Origin: UBA4782 sp034430215
GTDB taxonomy: Bacteria; Chloroflexota; Anaerolineae; Anaerolineales; Anaerolineaceae
DNA: 64,000 bases
Direction: 5' to 3'
Assembly: GCA_034430215.1 (NCBI GenBank)
Contig: DAOUFE010000006.1
Coordinates: 1-64,000, forward strand
The notes below the pieces were generated by a model. The model saw only the letters and a list, made by a program, of their open reading frames with translations, made no database searches and was not told where the DNA came from. Both the position numbers and the translations under genes were made by a program. Shown in pieces: positions 43,875 to 52,410 of the stretch. Every line of letters starts with the position of its first letter. The stretch's first letter is position 1.

Positions 43875-43945
43875 GAGGTCTCCCGTTGATAGTAGAATAT
43901 ACTTGCAAAAATTAGAAATATGAAATTATGCTTGCAATTGCTGAT

Positions 43946-43974
43946 ATAATACGACAAAACTTAAATATATGCAA
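43946..43974 (-). promoter_or_regulatory. Sigma-70-type promoter for the HAD-mutase-kinase unit
   Basis: On the minus strand TTGCAT (43969-43974) and TATTAT (43946-43951) are 17 bases apart, about 70 bases before the HAD start. It is divergent from the LacI-type gene promoter. Confidence 0.6.
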
Positions 43975-43993
43975 GCATTCTTGCGAAAAGGTA

Positions 43994-44022
43994 TTGACTT
44001 TCTGTTAGGCAGAATGTAAACT
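43994..44022 (+). promoter_or_regulatory. Sigma-70-type promoter for the LacI-type regulator and first catabolic block
   Basis: TTGACT (43994-43999) and TAAACT (44017-44022) are 17 bases apart. Transcription would begin about where the 14-bp operator starts, so bound repressor should block it. Confidence 0.6.
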
Positions 44023-44031
44023 AAAAGAAAT

Positions 44032-44045
44032 TGCACACGTGTGCA
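44032..44045. promoter_or_regulatory. LacI-family operator, copy 1 (TGCACACGTGTGCA)
   Basis: A perfect 14-bp palindrome centred on CG, the usual symmetry of LacI-family operators, lies 9 bases after the -10 box and 11 bases before the regulator start. An identical copy precedes the second gene block at 51270. This supports autoregulation and joint control. Confidence 0.82.
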
Positions 44046-44056
44046 GGTTTGCTCTT

Positions 44057-45082
44057 ATGGCTACTACAATCAAAGACATTGCCAGAAAATTAGGAGTATC
44101 GCATTCTACCGTCTCACGGGCTATGCATGGAAGCACGCTAATTTCTCCTGAAACAGTGGAGCGTATCCAGCAGGCAGCACAGGAAATGGGATACCAGCCC
44201 AGTGCAGCTGCTCGCAGTTTGAAAACGAATCGTACTCGGGTGTTGGGGGTGATCGTCAGCAGTATTGACGATCCTTTCTTTAGTGAAATTCTTTCTGGTA
44301 TCGAAGAATGTGCCCAGGAGGAGGGATATAGCCTTTTCATTGCCTCCTCGCAGCATGATCCCATGCGCGAACGAAAGATCGTTCAAACCATGATGGAACA
44401 GCGTACCGATGGCGTTATTATTTGTTCATCATCATTCAGTGCTGAACAAGGGCATCAACTGATGGCGTACGGATTTCCCGTGGTGGTGCTCAATAACCAG
44501 ACAGCAGACGATAGCTTTCATTTTTCGATCTATCATGATGATGTCGATGGAAGCCAACAGATCACAAAACATCTGATCGATTTAGGTCATCGTAAGATTG
44601 CCTACCTGGGCAATTCACGGTCTGGTAGAACTACGCAAGATCGTTTGACAGGGTTTCGAGACGCCATGCGCGAAGCTGGGATTGCCATTCCTGATACGTA
44701 TATATACGAGGTCGCTGGGGGAGAAGCTCAATTGGGTAATGAAGCGATGGGATACTTTAAAAACTTGGAAGAAATGCCAACTGCGATCTTCTGTTTCAAT
44801 GACATCCTGGCAATGGGCGTTTTACGTGCTTGTTCTCAAGCAGGTATACGGGTGCCGGAACAAATTTCAGTAGCCGGTTTTGATAACATCATATATTCTG
44901 CATTTACCAATCCTACCCTGACCACTTTTGATCAGCCGAAATATTTTCTAGGGATGGAAGCTGCAAAGCTGTTATTAGATCTTCTGCATTATGAAGTTGG
45001 AAAATTTCCTCTAACCCAGACGGTTAAGGTTCTGAAGGGCAGCCTTCTGGTAAGAAACTCAACTGCTGCACCTGCAGCATGA
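44057..45082 (+). CDS. LacI family transcriptional regulator of the inositol/sugar-acid locus
   Basis: The 341-residue product (from the ATG at 44057) has the LacI DNA-binding head: TIKDIARKLGVSHSTVSRAMHG followed by the hinge helix PSAAARSLKTNRTRVLGV. A periplasmic-binding-protein-like effector domain follows, with DPFFSEILSGIEE, GHRKIAYLGNSRSGRTTQDRLTGF and AIFCFNDILAMGVLRA. Two identical palindromes, one in its own promoter and one before the gene at 51305, are the obvious binding sites. It lies directly upstream of uxaE. A longer frame starting with GTG at 44039 would overlap the operator and is less likely. The effector is probably a pathway intermediate or a cyclitol. Confidence 0.9.
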   Translation: MATTIKDIARKLGVSHSTVSRAMHGSTLISPETVERIQQAAQEMGYQPSAAARSLKTNRTRVLGVIVSSIDDPFFSEILSGIEECAQEEGYSLFIASSQHDPMRERKIVQTMMEQRTDGVIICSSSFSAEQGHQLMAYGFPVVVLNNQTADDSFHFSIYHDDVDGSQQITKHLIDLGHRKIAYLGNSRSGRTTQDRLTGFRDAMREAGIAIPDTYIYEVAGGEAQLGNEAMGYFKNLEEMPTAIFCFNDILAMGVLRACSQAGIRVPEQISVAGFDNIIYSAFTNPTLTTFDQPKYFLGMEAAKLLLDLLHYEVGKFPLTQTVKVLKGSLLVRNSTAAPAA

Positions 45083-45098
45083 TCATTAAGGAATATAC

Positions 45099-46580
45099 AT
45101 GATGCCTGAAACCCCTCAACTACTGACTACAAGCCTGCCGCTAATACCAAATTCCGTGATTTTGTTTGCTGGTATCGAATATGCTGCTGTAAAAGAAAAC
45201 TCCGATTTTTACCTGGCTGTACTGGCTGATGAGAATGATGATCACCTGACCCAATTCGAAGGTGAACGAACTTCTATTGGAAAGAAGAAACTGGTTTATG
45301 GTCCGCGGAGTGCTCATAATATTGCCATTCTACGAGCGCAACTTCCCTGGTTGCAGCCCAGGCTAATAGGGTCACATACTTCTGCGGGGATGGGAGACAG
45401 GCTGGGATTGGCAACCCCCGGACATGTAAGGGCAATTCGTAAAGTTGATAATGCTCCTGATCCAATTTTTGCTCAACAATCCATTCGTGAAATGGCACGC
45501 AGCGGGCGAGGCCCCCAACAGGTAATGGATGATGCCACCTGGGGGGTTTTCCAGGAGAACTGGCAGGGTGGATTTGGTGCAGATGCTGACCATCTGAAAA
45601 CCACCGAAGATATTGATAGTTGCCTTGAAGCCGGGTATACCTTTTTTACCATTGACCCTGGAGACCATGTTGATAATCGAGCAGAGACTGCCAGTTTAAG
45701 CGAATTACGTGAAATGGTAAACGGGCTGCCTGTTGAAATGCAATTGAAAGCCAATGGATTATTGAAGAAAGCCTTCCAACTGGAACATGTTAAAGTAACC
45801 TTTGAAGAAAGAATACTTTTAAAAGCAATGGCTAAGTATGGTCGGGCGGTATGGCATGTGGCAGCCATGTATCATCACCTGGTGGATAAAGCAGGTAAAA
45901 AGCCTTTTGAATTGGAAGTTTCGGTGGATGAGACTGCACAGCCTACCAGCCACGCTGAACATATATATATTGCAAGCGAGTTAAAGCGTTTAGGAGTACG
46001 TTGGGTAAGCCTGGCACCACGATATATTGGCACTTTTGAAAAGGGTGTGGATTATATTGGTGATGTTGCAGCCTTTGAGGAGGATATTGCGGGTCATGCT
46101 GCCATTGCACGCTGCTTTGGGCAGTATAAATTGAGTCTGCATTCAGGATCAGACAAATTTAGTATCTATCCTGTTGCCATGCGCCAGACGCATGGATTGA
46201 TTCACTTGAAAACCGCTGGTACCAGTTATCTGGAGGCTCTACGAACTATTGCTGATATTGATGCGGATCTTTTCCGCGAAATCTATTCATTTGCCCGTGA
46301 GCACTACGAAGCAGATAAAGTCAGTTATCATGTGTCTGCCCAATTAGTGCGTGCTCCATTACCTGAAGAAGTTGAAGATGGGAAAGTATTATTCGATCAA
46401 TTTGATGCGCGCGAAATAATGCATGTTACTTTTGGTTCTGTTCTAAAAGCGATCAAGCCGGATGGAGAAATGCTTTTCCGGGACAGGTTGATGAAGCTTC
46501 TGTACACAAATCAGGATAAATATGCCGAGTATTTGGAAAAGCATTTTGTTCACCATCTTTCACTATTTACGCAGGAATAA
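45099..46580 (+). CDS. uxaE: Tagaturonate/fructuronate epimerase (UxaE family)
   Basis: The 493-residue product matches the UxaE family in length and in blocks such as GSHTSAGMGDRLGLATPGH, TIDPGDHVD, ELEVSVDETAQPTSHAEH, SLHSGSDKFSIYPVA and HLKTAGTSYLEALR. The family enzyme interconverts D-tagaturonate and D-fructuronate, first described in Thermotoga maritima. In this locus it would accept tagaturonate made by the IolO-type epimerase encoded downstream and pass fructuronate to the next gene. Its start is 16 bases after the regulator stop, with AAGGA upstream, so the regulator and the enzyme share a transcript. A second in-frame ATG at 45102 is possible. Confidence 0.88.
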   Translation: MMPETPQLLTTSLPLIPNSVILFAGIEYAAVKENSDFYLAVLADENDDHLTQFEGERTSIGKKKLVYGPRSAHNIAILRAQLPWLQPRLIGSHTSAGMGDRLGLATPGHVRAIRKVDNAPDPIFAQQSIREMARSGRGPQQVMDDATWGVFQENWQGGFGADADHLKTTEDIDSCLEAGYTFFTIDPGDHVDNRAETASLSELREMVNGLPVEMQLKANGLLKKAFQLEHVKVTFEERILLKAMAKYGRAVWHVAAMYHHLVDKAGKKPFELEVSVDETAQPTSHAEHIYIASELKRLGVRWVSLAPRYIGTFEKGVDYIGDVAAFEEDIAGHAAIARCFGQYKLSLHSGSDKFSIYPVAMRQTHGLIHLKTAGTSYLEALRTIADIDADLFREIYSFAREHYEADKVSYHVSAQLVRAPLPEEVEDGKVLFDQFDAREIMHVTFGSVLKAIKPDGEMLFRDRLMKLLYTNQDKYAEYLEKHFVHHLSLFTQE

Positions 46581-46604
46581 TTATTTGCATTAAGGATTGA
46601 GAAG

Positions 46605-47435
46605 ATGAACGAAAGTAAACAAGCAGCGTATGATTTCACTGGAAAGGCCATTGTCGTTACAGGTGGTGCAGGAATTCTTTGTGCCGGGATGTGCAAAGCT
46701 CTGGCTGCTGCCGGTGCATCGGTGGCGGTATTGGATCTCAATTTGGAGGCAGCGGAGAAACTGGCTTCCGAGATCAATGCCATAGGGGGAAAGGCGATCG
46801 GGGTGAGCTGCAATGTTCTAGAGAAAGTTAGTATCGAAACCGCTGCGAGCGCGATCCTTGCTCAATTTGGTAAAGTTGATATTCTCATAAATGGTGCAGG
46901 GGGGAATAAACCCCAGGCAACCACAAGTGTAGAGACATCATTCTTTGACCTGCCTGCAGATGCTCTTCGTTGGGTGTTTGATCTAAATTTGTTGGGTACC
47001 ATATTGCCATGCCAGGTCTTTGGTAGACTGATGGCTGAACAAAAGCATGGCGTCATCCTGAACATTTCCTCGATGAATGCTTTTCGCCCGCTTACCCGCA
47101 TCCCGGCGTACTCTGCAGCTAAAGCGGGAGTAAGCAATTTTACCCAGTGGCTGGCAGTGCATATGGCTCAAGAATACTCACCCGAAATCCGTGTTAATGC
47201 TATTGCTCCCGGTTTCTTCCTGACCGAACAAAATCGTTTTTTGTTAACTGAACCACAAACAGGTGCGTTGACCCAACGCGGGGAAACTATTATCGGTCAC
47301 ACTCCGATGGGACGGTTCGGAACACCAGATGACTTGCTTGGGGCAGTTCTTTGGTTGGTTTCTCCGGCAGCGAATTTTGTTACGGGAATTGTTGTCCCGA
47401 TCGATGGTGGTTTTTCTGCCTTCAGTGGAGTGTAA
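46605..47435 (+). CDS. uxuB: SDR-type D-mannonate oxidoreductase (fructuronate reductase)
   Basis: The 276-residue product is a short-chain dehydrogenase: cofactor loop VTGGAGILCAGM, NGAGGNKPQATTS, catalytic Ser in LNISSMNAFRPLTRIPAYSAAKAG (Tyr-xxx-Lys), and APGFFLTEQNRFLL with the C-terminal PIDGGFSAFSGV. This whole set is typical of the SDR form of UxuB, which reduces D-fructuronate to D-mannonate with NAD(P)H. It follows uxaE by 24 bases, exactly the expected pathway order. A gluconate 5-dehydrogenase role is an alternative for SDR proteins, but the conserved C-terminus favours UxuB. Confidence 0.87.
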   Translation: MNESKQAAYDFTGKAIVVTGGAGILCAGMCKALAAAGASVAVLDLNLEAAEKLASEINAIGGKAIGVSCNVLEKVSIETAASAILAQFGKVDILINGAGGNKPQATTSVETSFFDLPADALRWVFDLNLLGTILPCQVFGRLMAEQKHGVILNISSMNAFRPLTRIPAYSAAKAGVSNFTQWLAVHMAQEYSPEIRVNAIAPGFFLTEQNRFLLTEPQTGALTQRGETIIGHTPMGRFGTPDDLLGAVLWLVSPAANFVTGIVVPIDGGFSAFSGV

Positions 47436-47440
47436 AAGAT

Positions 47441-48727
47441 ATGGTATTGGGCGCTGGATACTCCAACCGGTATTTGACTGATGAAGAAATCTGTGACCTG
47501 GTGAAACGGGCTCTGGATTCGCTCGCCGTGGACGGTTTGCGCGTATTGATCCTGATCCCGGATGGCACACGAACCATGCCGATGCCTTTGATGGCAGCAT
47601 TATTTGAAAAATACCTGGCACCCCGCGTGAAAAAGATGGATTACCTGGTGGCTCTAGGAACACACCAACCGATGACGGATGCTCAATTGAGCAAACTGGT
47701 CGGTAGAGAGGTTATTGATGGACAGGCTGGTTCCAGCTATGTCTTCAACCATTTGTGGAATGAGCCATCCACTTTTACGCAAATTGGAACGATCCATGCT
47801 GGTGAGATTCTTCAGCTTTCCAATGGGATGCTTTCTGAAGAAGTACCGGTGAGGTTGAACAAACTGATCAACAATTACGATCAGATCATTATCTGTGGAC
47901 CAGTGTTTCCCCATGAAGTAGTAGGCTTCTCTGGTGGGAATAAGTATTTCTTTCCGGGTATAGCGGGGGCAGAAATCATCAATTTTACCCACTGGTTGGG
48001 TGCTTTGATGACAAGCTACCAGGTTATTGGGTCTGGATACACCCCGGTGCGGGCTGTAATTGACCGGGCAGCCAGTTTCATCACCACCCCTGTTGTCTGT
48101 TTTTGCCTGGTGGTTACACACGAAGGGCTTTCTGGATTGTATTTTGGTACTGCCCAGGAAGCATGGCAATCTGCAGCAGCCCTTTCTGCCCAGGTGCATA
48201 TTGTCTATGTGGATCAGCCCTATAAGAAAGTGATTTCGGTGATACCAGAGCTATATGATGACATCTGGACGGCTGCCAAAGGAATGTACAAGATGGAACC
48301 CGTGATCGCAGACGGTGGTGAAGTGATCATTTATGCACCTCAAATTACTGAGATCAGCTATACCCATGGCCAAATCCTGGATGAAGTGGGCTATCACTGC
48401 CGCGATTTCTTTGTCAAGCAGTGGGATAAGTATAAGGATTACCCTCATGGGGTGCTGGCACATTCAACCCACTTGCGTGGGCTTGGCACTTATGATGCAC
48501 AAACAGGAAAGGAATCCTTGAGGATCAAAGTCACCCTGGCAACGGGTATTCCCGAAGAAAGATGCAGGCGGGTTGGTTTGGGCTACCTGGACCCAGGTTC
48601 GTTTGATCCGCAAACCTGGCTAGGAAAAGAGGATGAAGGTATTTTGGTAGTACCTCGGGCGGGAGAAATGTTATATCGCATAAGCAAAAAACATTCTGGC
48701 AGTAAAGGGTTCGAAAATGAAATATAA
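47441..48727 (+). CDS. LarA-family nickel-dependent hydroxyacid racemase/epimerase, candidate D-gluconate 2-epimerase
   Basis: The 428-residue product belongs to the lactate racemase LarA/DUF2088 family: LIPDGTRTMPM near residue 33, LGTHQPM, and HEVVGFSGGNKYFFPGIAG (His158, Lys168), the region that holds the cofactor-linked lysine and metal-binding histidine. Members use the nickel-pincer nucleotide to invert the carbon bearing the hydroxyl next to a carboxylate, and one branch interconverts D-gluconate and D-mannonate. In this unit it stands between a mannonate-forming UxuB and 6-phosphogluconate dehydrogenase, so mannonate to gluconate epimerisation fits. The ATG at 47441 is chosen because the frame upstream of it overlaps uxuB. 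The cofactor genes larB, larC and larE are not in the window. Confidence 0.78.
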   Translation: MVLGAGYSNRYLTDEEICDLVKRALDSLAVDGLRVLILIPDGTRTMPMPLMAALFEKYLAPRVKKMDYLVALGTHQPMTDAQLSKLVGREVIDGQAGSSYVFNHLWNEPSTFTQIGTIHAGEILQLSNGMLSEEVPVRLNKLINNYDQIIICGPVFPHEVVGFSGGNKYFFPGIAGAEIINFTHWLGALMTSYQVIGSGYTPVRAVIDRAASFITTPVVCFCLVVTHEGLSGLYFGTAQEAWQSAAALSAQVHIVYVDQPYKKVISVIPELYDDIWTAAKGMYKMEPVIADGGEVIIYAPQITEISYTHGQILDEVGYHCRDFFVKQWDKYKDYPHGVLAHSTHLRGLGTYDAQTGKESLRIKVTLATGIPEERCRRVGLGYLDPGSFDPQTWLGKEDEGILVVPRAGEMLYRISKKHSGSKGFENEI

Positions 48728-50141
48728 GATGGGTGTGGTTGGTTTAGGTGTCATGGGGCGTAATCTTGCGCTCAACATGGAACGGCATGGTTTCCCTGTG
48801 GTTGGTTACGACCTGGATACCGCAAAGACAAATACGTTTATAAAAGAAGATGGAAAAGGGAAACTTCTATTAGGAGTAGAAACCCCTGAAGCAATGATGG
48901 CTGCTTTGGAAGAGCCTCGCCGGGTTTTGATCATGGTTCCTGCTGGTGCTGCGGTGGACAGTGTCATTGCACACCTTGAACCTTTTCTGAAACCAGGAGA
49001 TATCCTTATTGATGGCGGAAATTCTTATTTTATGGATACCGAAAGGCGCTACAAAGAATTGGAAGCCAAAGGGATCCATTTTGTTGGAACGGGCGTTTCT
49101 GGTGGTGAAGAAGGAGCCAAATGGGGTCCTGCGATCATGCCTGGAGGAAGTCGTGAAGCCTGGAATGCTCTTGCCCCAATTTTCCAGGCAATTGCTGCTA
49201 AAGCAGAAGATGGTCAGCCCTGTGTGGAATATATGGGTCCCCGCGGAGCAGGGCACTTTGTCAAGATGGTGCATAACGGGATTGAATATGGCGATATGCA
49301 ATTGATCGCTGAAATCTATGATGTATTGCATCGCGGATTGGGATTGAATACCAAGGAATTACATGAGGTATTTTCCAGGTGGAATGAAGGAATCTTGAAG
49401 TCTTTCCTCATCGAGATCACAGCTGATATTTTCAAAGAAATCGATCCGAAAACCTCTCAACCTCTGGTGGAGGTTATTCTGGATGAAGCTCAACAGAAAG
49501 GTACCGGTAAATGGACAAGCCAGAATGCGCTGGATATTGGAGCTCCCATCCCCACCATTAATGCTGCCCTGGAAAGCCGGATCATTTCAGCTCTTAAATC
49601 GGAACGGGTATCTGCGGCTAAAATCCTGGCGGGTCCTAAACCAAAGTTTCAGGGAAATATTTCTCAATTCATCAATGCTGCTGAAAACGCGTTATATGCC
49701 AGCAAAATCACATCTTATGCCCAGGGATTAGGGATGATGAAGATTGCATCCAGAGAGTACGGATACGATCTGCAAATGCAAGATATCGCTAAAATTTGGC
49801 GGGCTGGCTGCATCATTCGCGCCAACTTGTTGGGTGATATTATGTCAGCGTACCAACGTGAACCTGAACTTGTAAATTTGATGTTGGATAAAAACTTCCA
49901 GCCAGCGCTTTCAAGCCGCCAGGCTGATTGGCGCATGGTGGTGCAGAGTGCCATTGAGATGGGAATCCCGGTGCCTGCTATGAGCGCATCGCTGGCTTAT
50001 TTTGATGCATACCGAAGTGAAAAACTTCCAGCTAATCTTACCCAGGCACAGCGCGATTATTTTGGGGCGCATACCTATCGCCGGATCGACCAGAATGGAG
50101 TTTTTCATACTCAATGGAAACAAGAGAAGAAGGATAGATGA
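48717..50141 (+). CDS. gnd: 6-phosphogluconate dehydrogenase, decarboxylating
   Basis: The 474-residue product has the complete classical enzyme: nucleotide-binding GLGVMGRNLALNMERHG, IDGGNSYFMDTERR, TGVSGGEEGAKWGPAIMPGGS, the catalytic lysine in GAGHFVKMVHNGIEYGDMQ, KGTGKWTSQNALD and the C-terminal AHTYRR. It oxidises and decarboxylates 6-phosphogluconate to ribulose-5-phosphate, giving NADPH. Its start lies inside the end of the LarA-type gene (11-base overlap), so it is part of the same unit, an unusual partner for hexuronate genes unless gluconate is an intermediate. The kinase gene follows with a four-base overlap. Confidence 0.93.
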   Translation: MKYKMGVVGLGVMGRNLALNMERHGFPVVGYDLDTAKTNTFIKEDGKGKLLLGVETPEAMMAALEEPRRVLIMVPAGAAVDSVIAHLEPFLKPGDILIDGGNSYFMDTERRYKELEAKGIHFVGTGVSGGEEGAKWGPAIMPGGSREAWNALAPIFQAIAAKAEDGQPCVEYMGPRGAGHFVKMVHNGIEYGDMQLIAEIYDVLHRGLGLNTKELHEVFSRWNEGILKSFLIEITADIFKEIDPKTSQPLVEVILDEAQQKGTGKWTSQNALDIGAPIPTINAALESRIISALKSERVSAAKILAGPKPKFQGNISQFINAAENALYASKITSYAQGLGMMKIASREYGYDLQMQDIAKIWRAGCIIRANLLGDIMSAYQREPELVNLMLDKNFQPALSSRQADWRMVVQSAIEMGIPVPAMSASLAYFDAYRSEKLPANLTQAQRDYFGAHTYRRIDQNGVFHTQWKQEKKDR

Positions 50142-51226
50142 TGGCACAATATGGATTGAATATTCATCAACAGGGTAAGTTGGATTTTCTGTCGTTAGGG
50201 GCGCTGGTGCACCGTCTGGATCCGGGAATTGTTCCTTTTAGAAAAGCCACTCAATGCCAGATCCACGTCAGTGGTGGCGAATTCAACTGTGCTGCAAATC
50301 TTTCAGATTGCTTTGGATTAAAGACAGGCATAGCCACAGCGATGGTGGATTATCCGATTGGTGATCTGATTGCTGAGCGGGTGAAGGCAATGGGAGTACA
50401 ACCTTTCTACTGCAGGTTTAAACACAATGGGGTCAACGGTCCCAATATGGCAACGGTGTACAGTGACCGTGGATATGGCGTTCGCCCTCCGGTGGTTTTT
50501 TACAACCGGTCGAATGAAGCAGCCGCGCAGTTAAAACCGGGTGATTTCAACTGGTCAGAGATTTTCTCCGGTGGGGTGCGCTGGTTCCATAGCGGGGGTA
50601 TCTTTGCAGCGCTGTCCAGAACAACGGGTGAAGTGATCATCGAGGCTATGCAGGCAGCCAAAGCTGCAGGGGCAGTGGTTTCATTTGATTTGAATTACCG
50701 GGCAAAACTGTGGAATATCTGGGGTGGGCAGGAAGCTGCACAGAATATTCTTCACCGTATCATGGAAAATGTGGATGTTTTAGTAGGCAACGAGGAAGAT
50801 CTGCAAATGGGTCTGGGAATTGAGGGTCCCCAGGTAACCAGGGTGTCAAAATTGGACCCAGTCGCTTTCTTTGGCATGATCGAGCAGGTTGTGAATCTTT
50901 ACCCTCATGTAAAGGTTGTGGCAACTACATTACGCGAAGTTCATTCAACCAACCGTCATAGCTGGGGAGCGGTGGCATGGATTGATGGGAAAACTTTTCA
51001 ATCTCCTGCCTGTGAACTCGATGTTTATGATCGGGTAGGCGGGGGAGATGGGTTCGCATCAGGACTTTTTTATGGTTTATTGACGGGTGAACCCGAACAG
51101 GAAGCTGTGAACCTGGGTTGGGCACATGGAGCTTTGTTGACCACATACCCGGGCGATACCACTATGGCTACTCTGGAACAGGTAAAGACATTTGCCAGAG
51201 GAGGTTCTGCACGTATTCAACGATGA
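50138..51226 (+). CDS. PfkB family sugar-acid kinase (gluconate or 2-keto-3-deoxygluconate)
   Basis: The 362-residue product is a PfkB-type kinase of the length seen in the 2-keto-3-deoxygluconate kinase group. It has GGEFNCAANLSDCFG near residue 47, FDLNYRAKLW near residue 186, VGNEEDL and the signature YDRVGGGDGFASG near residue 303 with the catalytic Asp. It overlaps gnd by four bases. Family similarity suggests 2-keto-3-deoxygluconate as substrate, but no mannonate dehydratase or KDPG aldolase is present here, while gnd is directly coupled. That makes D-gluconate an attractive alternative substrate, since it would yield 6-phosphogluconate. Sequence alone cannot decide. Confidence 0.75.
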   Translation: MMAQYGLNIHQQGKLDFLSLGALVHRLDPGIVPFRKATQCQIHVSGGEFNCAANLSDCFGLKTGIATAMVDYPIGDLIAERVKAMGVQPFYCRFKHNGVNGPNMATVYSDRGYGVRPPVVFYNRSNEAAAQLKPGDFNWSEIFSGGVRWFHSGGIFAALSRTTGEVIIEAMQAAKAAGAVVSFDLNYRAKLWNIWGGQEAAQNILHRIMENVDVLVGNEEDLQMGLGIEGPQVTRVSKLDPVAFFGMIEQVVNLYPHVKVVATTLREVHSTNRHSWGAVAWIDGKTFQSPACELDVYDRVGGGDGFASGLFYGLLTGEPEQEAVNLGWAHGALLTTYPGDTTMATLEQVKTFARGGSARIQR

Positions 51227-51269
51227 AATAGGAATTATCAACTATTTTGTAATTTTATTTTTCATGAAA

Positions 51270-51283
51270 TGCACACGTGTGCA
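51270..51283. promoter_or_regulatory. LacI-family operator, copy 2 (TGCACACGTGTGCA)
   Basis: This site is identical in all 14 bases to the operator before the LacI-type gene. It lies 21 bases before the start of the alcohol dehydrogenase gene, ahead of the AAAGGAG ribosome site. The AT-rich stretch 51235-51269 upstream should hold the promoter, though I see no strong -35/-10 pair. It marks a second transcription start for the downstream block. Confidence 0.82.
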
Positions 51284-51304
51284 AAGAAAAAGGAGAGTAC
51301 TAAA

Positions 51305-52348
51305 ATGGAGAAAATGAGAGCGTTGGTGTTCAAAGATGTGGGTAATCTGGTGATGGAAGAAGTGCCGATCCCACATGTAAAAGAACCGGATGATGTTGTA
51401 ATGAAGATCAAGGCTGTTGGCATTTGCGGTAGCGATGTAAAGATCATCGAAGGAAAACATCATTTCAAACCCAATACAATTCTCGGGCATGAATTTTGTG
51501 GCGAGATTGTAGAAGTTGGCAGCCATGTTCACCATTTCAAAATTGGAGACCGCGTGGCAGTGGATAACAATATTCGCTGCGGTTTCTGTGAGTTCTGCCG
51601 CAGGGGGTTAACCAGTCAGTGTGTAGATATCAAAACCAGTGCATTGGGTGTTATGCGTGATGGTGGGTACGCTGAATACTGTCTGGTTCCCGAAAAGCAA
51701 TGCTTTTTATTACCCGACACGATCGATGATATTCTGGGCACCCAGGTTGAAACACTCGCCACAGTGGTCAATGGCATGAATACCTTGCAGATGCTGCCCT
51801 ATGAGTACGTCATGATCATCGGGTTCGGTCCCATTGGATACCTGTTTGGGCAATTTGCAAAGAATATCGCTGCCAAAGTTGCGGTAACCGAGATCGATCC
51901 CTTCCGCATCAGTATTGCCAAACAGTGCGGGTTGACCGTCTGGAATCCCCATGAAGTGGATGTGGTGGAAAAGATAACCGAATTTACTTATGGCAAAAAA
52001 GCAGACATCGTCATTGAAGCCACTGGCAACGGGCTGGAGCAGGCATTGAAGTGCGTCACACCGGGTGGCAAAGTGCTGCCATTTGGTATGGATTCGAGCA
52101 TCACTGCAACGGTTATCCCAAATGAGATCACGCGGTGGGCAACCAAGATTTTAGGTCTATATCTGGGTCAGAATACAATGGTACCATCTATTCGTATCTA
52201 TCAGGAAAACCGGCTGAATATGGGTCCTTTCTTTACCAAGGTCATTCCTCTGGAAGAAGGATTGAACGCGTTCAATATGCTGGGTCTGGATATGAAAACT
52301 CTTCAGCATTGCCCGAAGAGTGCCATGAAAATAGTGATGAAACCTTAA
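51305..52348 (+). CDS. Zinc-dependent medium-chain dehydrogenase (sorbitol/threonine dehydrogenase type)
   Basis: The 347-residue product has the catalytic zinc site ICGSDVKII and GHEFCGEIVEVG, the four structural-zinc cysteines CGFCEFCRRGLTSQC, and the Rossmann region IIGFGPIGYLFGQFA. It oxidises a secondary alcohol of a polyol or sugar acid with NAD(P). The exact substrate is not clear; in this locus a cyclitol, inosose or aldonate is likely. It is the first gene after operator copy 2. The ATG at 51305 follows AAAGGAG; the frame upstream of it would cover the operator. Confidence 0.82.
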   Translation: MEKMRALVFKDVGNLVMEEVPIPHVKEPDDVVMKIKAVGICGSDVKIIEGKHHFKPNTILGHEFCGEIVEVGSHVHHFKIGDRVAVDNNIRCGFCEFCRRGLTSQCVDIKTSALGVMRDGGYAEYCLVPEKQCFLLPDTIDDILGTQVETLATVVNGMNTLQMLPYEYVMIIGFGPIGYLFGQFAKNIAAKVAVTEIDPFRISIAKQCGLTVWNPHEVDVVEKITEFTYGKKADIVIEATGNGLEQALKCVTPGGKVLPFGMDSSITATVIPNEITRWATKILGLYLGQNTMVPSIRIYQENRLNMGPFFTKVIPLEEGLNAFNMLGLDMKTLQHCPKSAMKIVMKP

Positions 52349-52410
52349 TTTGTATTTCTCCTCAAGTACTTTTCCTTTCTTTGAGAGGAGAGAGGAGAAG
52401 AAAGGAACAT

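Noticed and set aside
47441..48727. Lactate racemase
   Set aside because: Overlap with gnd and adjacency to mannonate oxidoreductase point to an aldonate; lactate genes next to it are lacking, the GlcD-Etf genes being 8 kb away.
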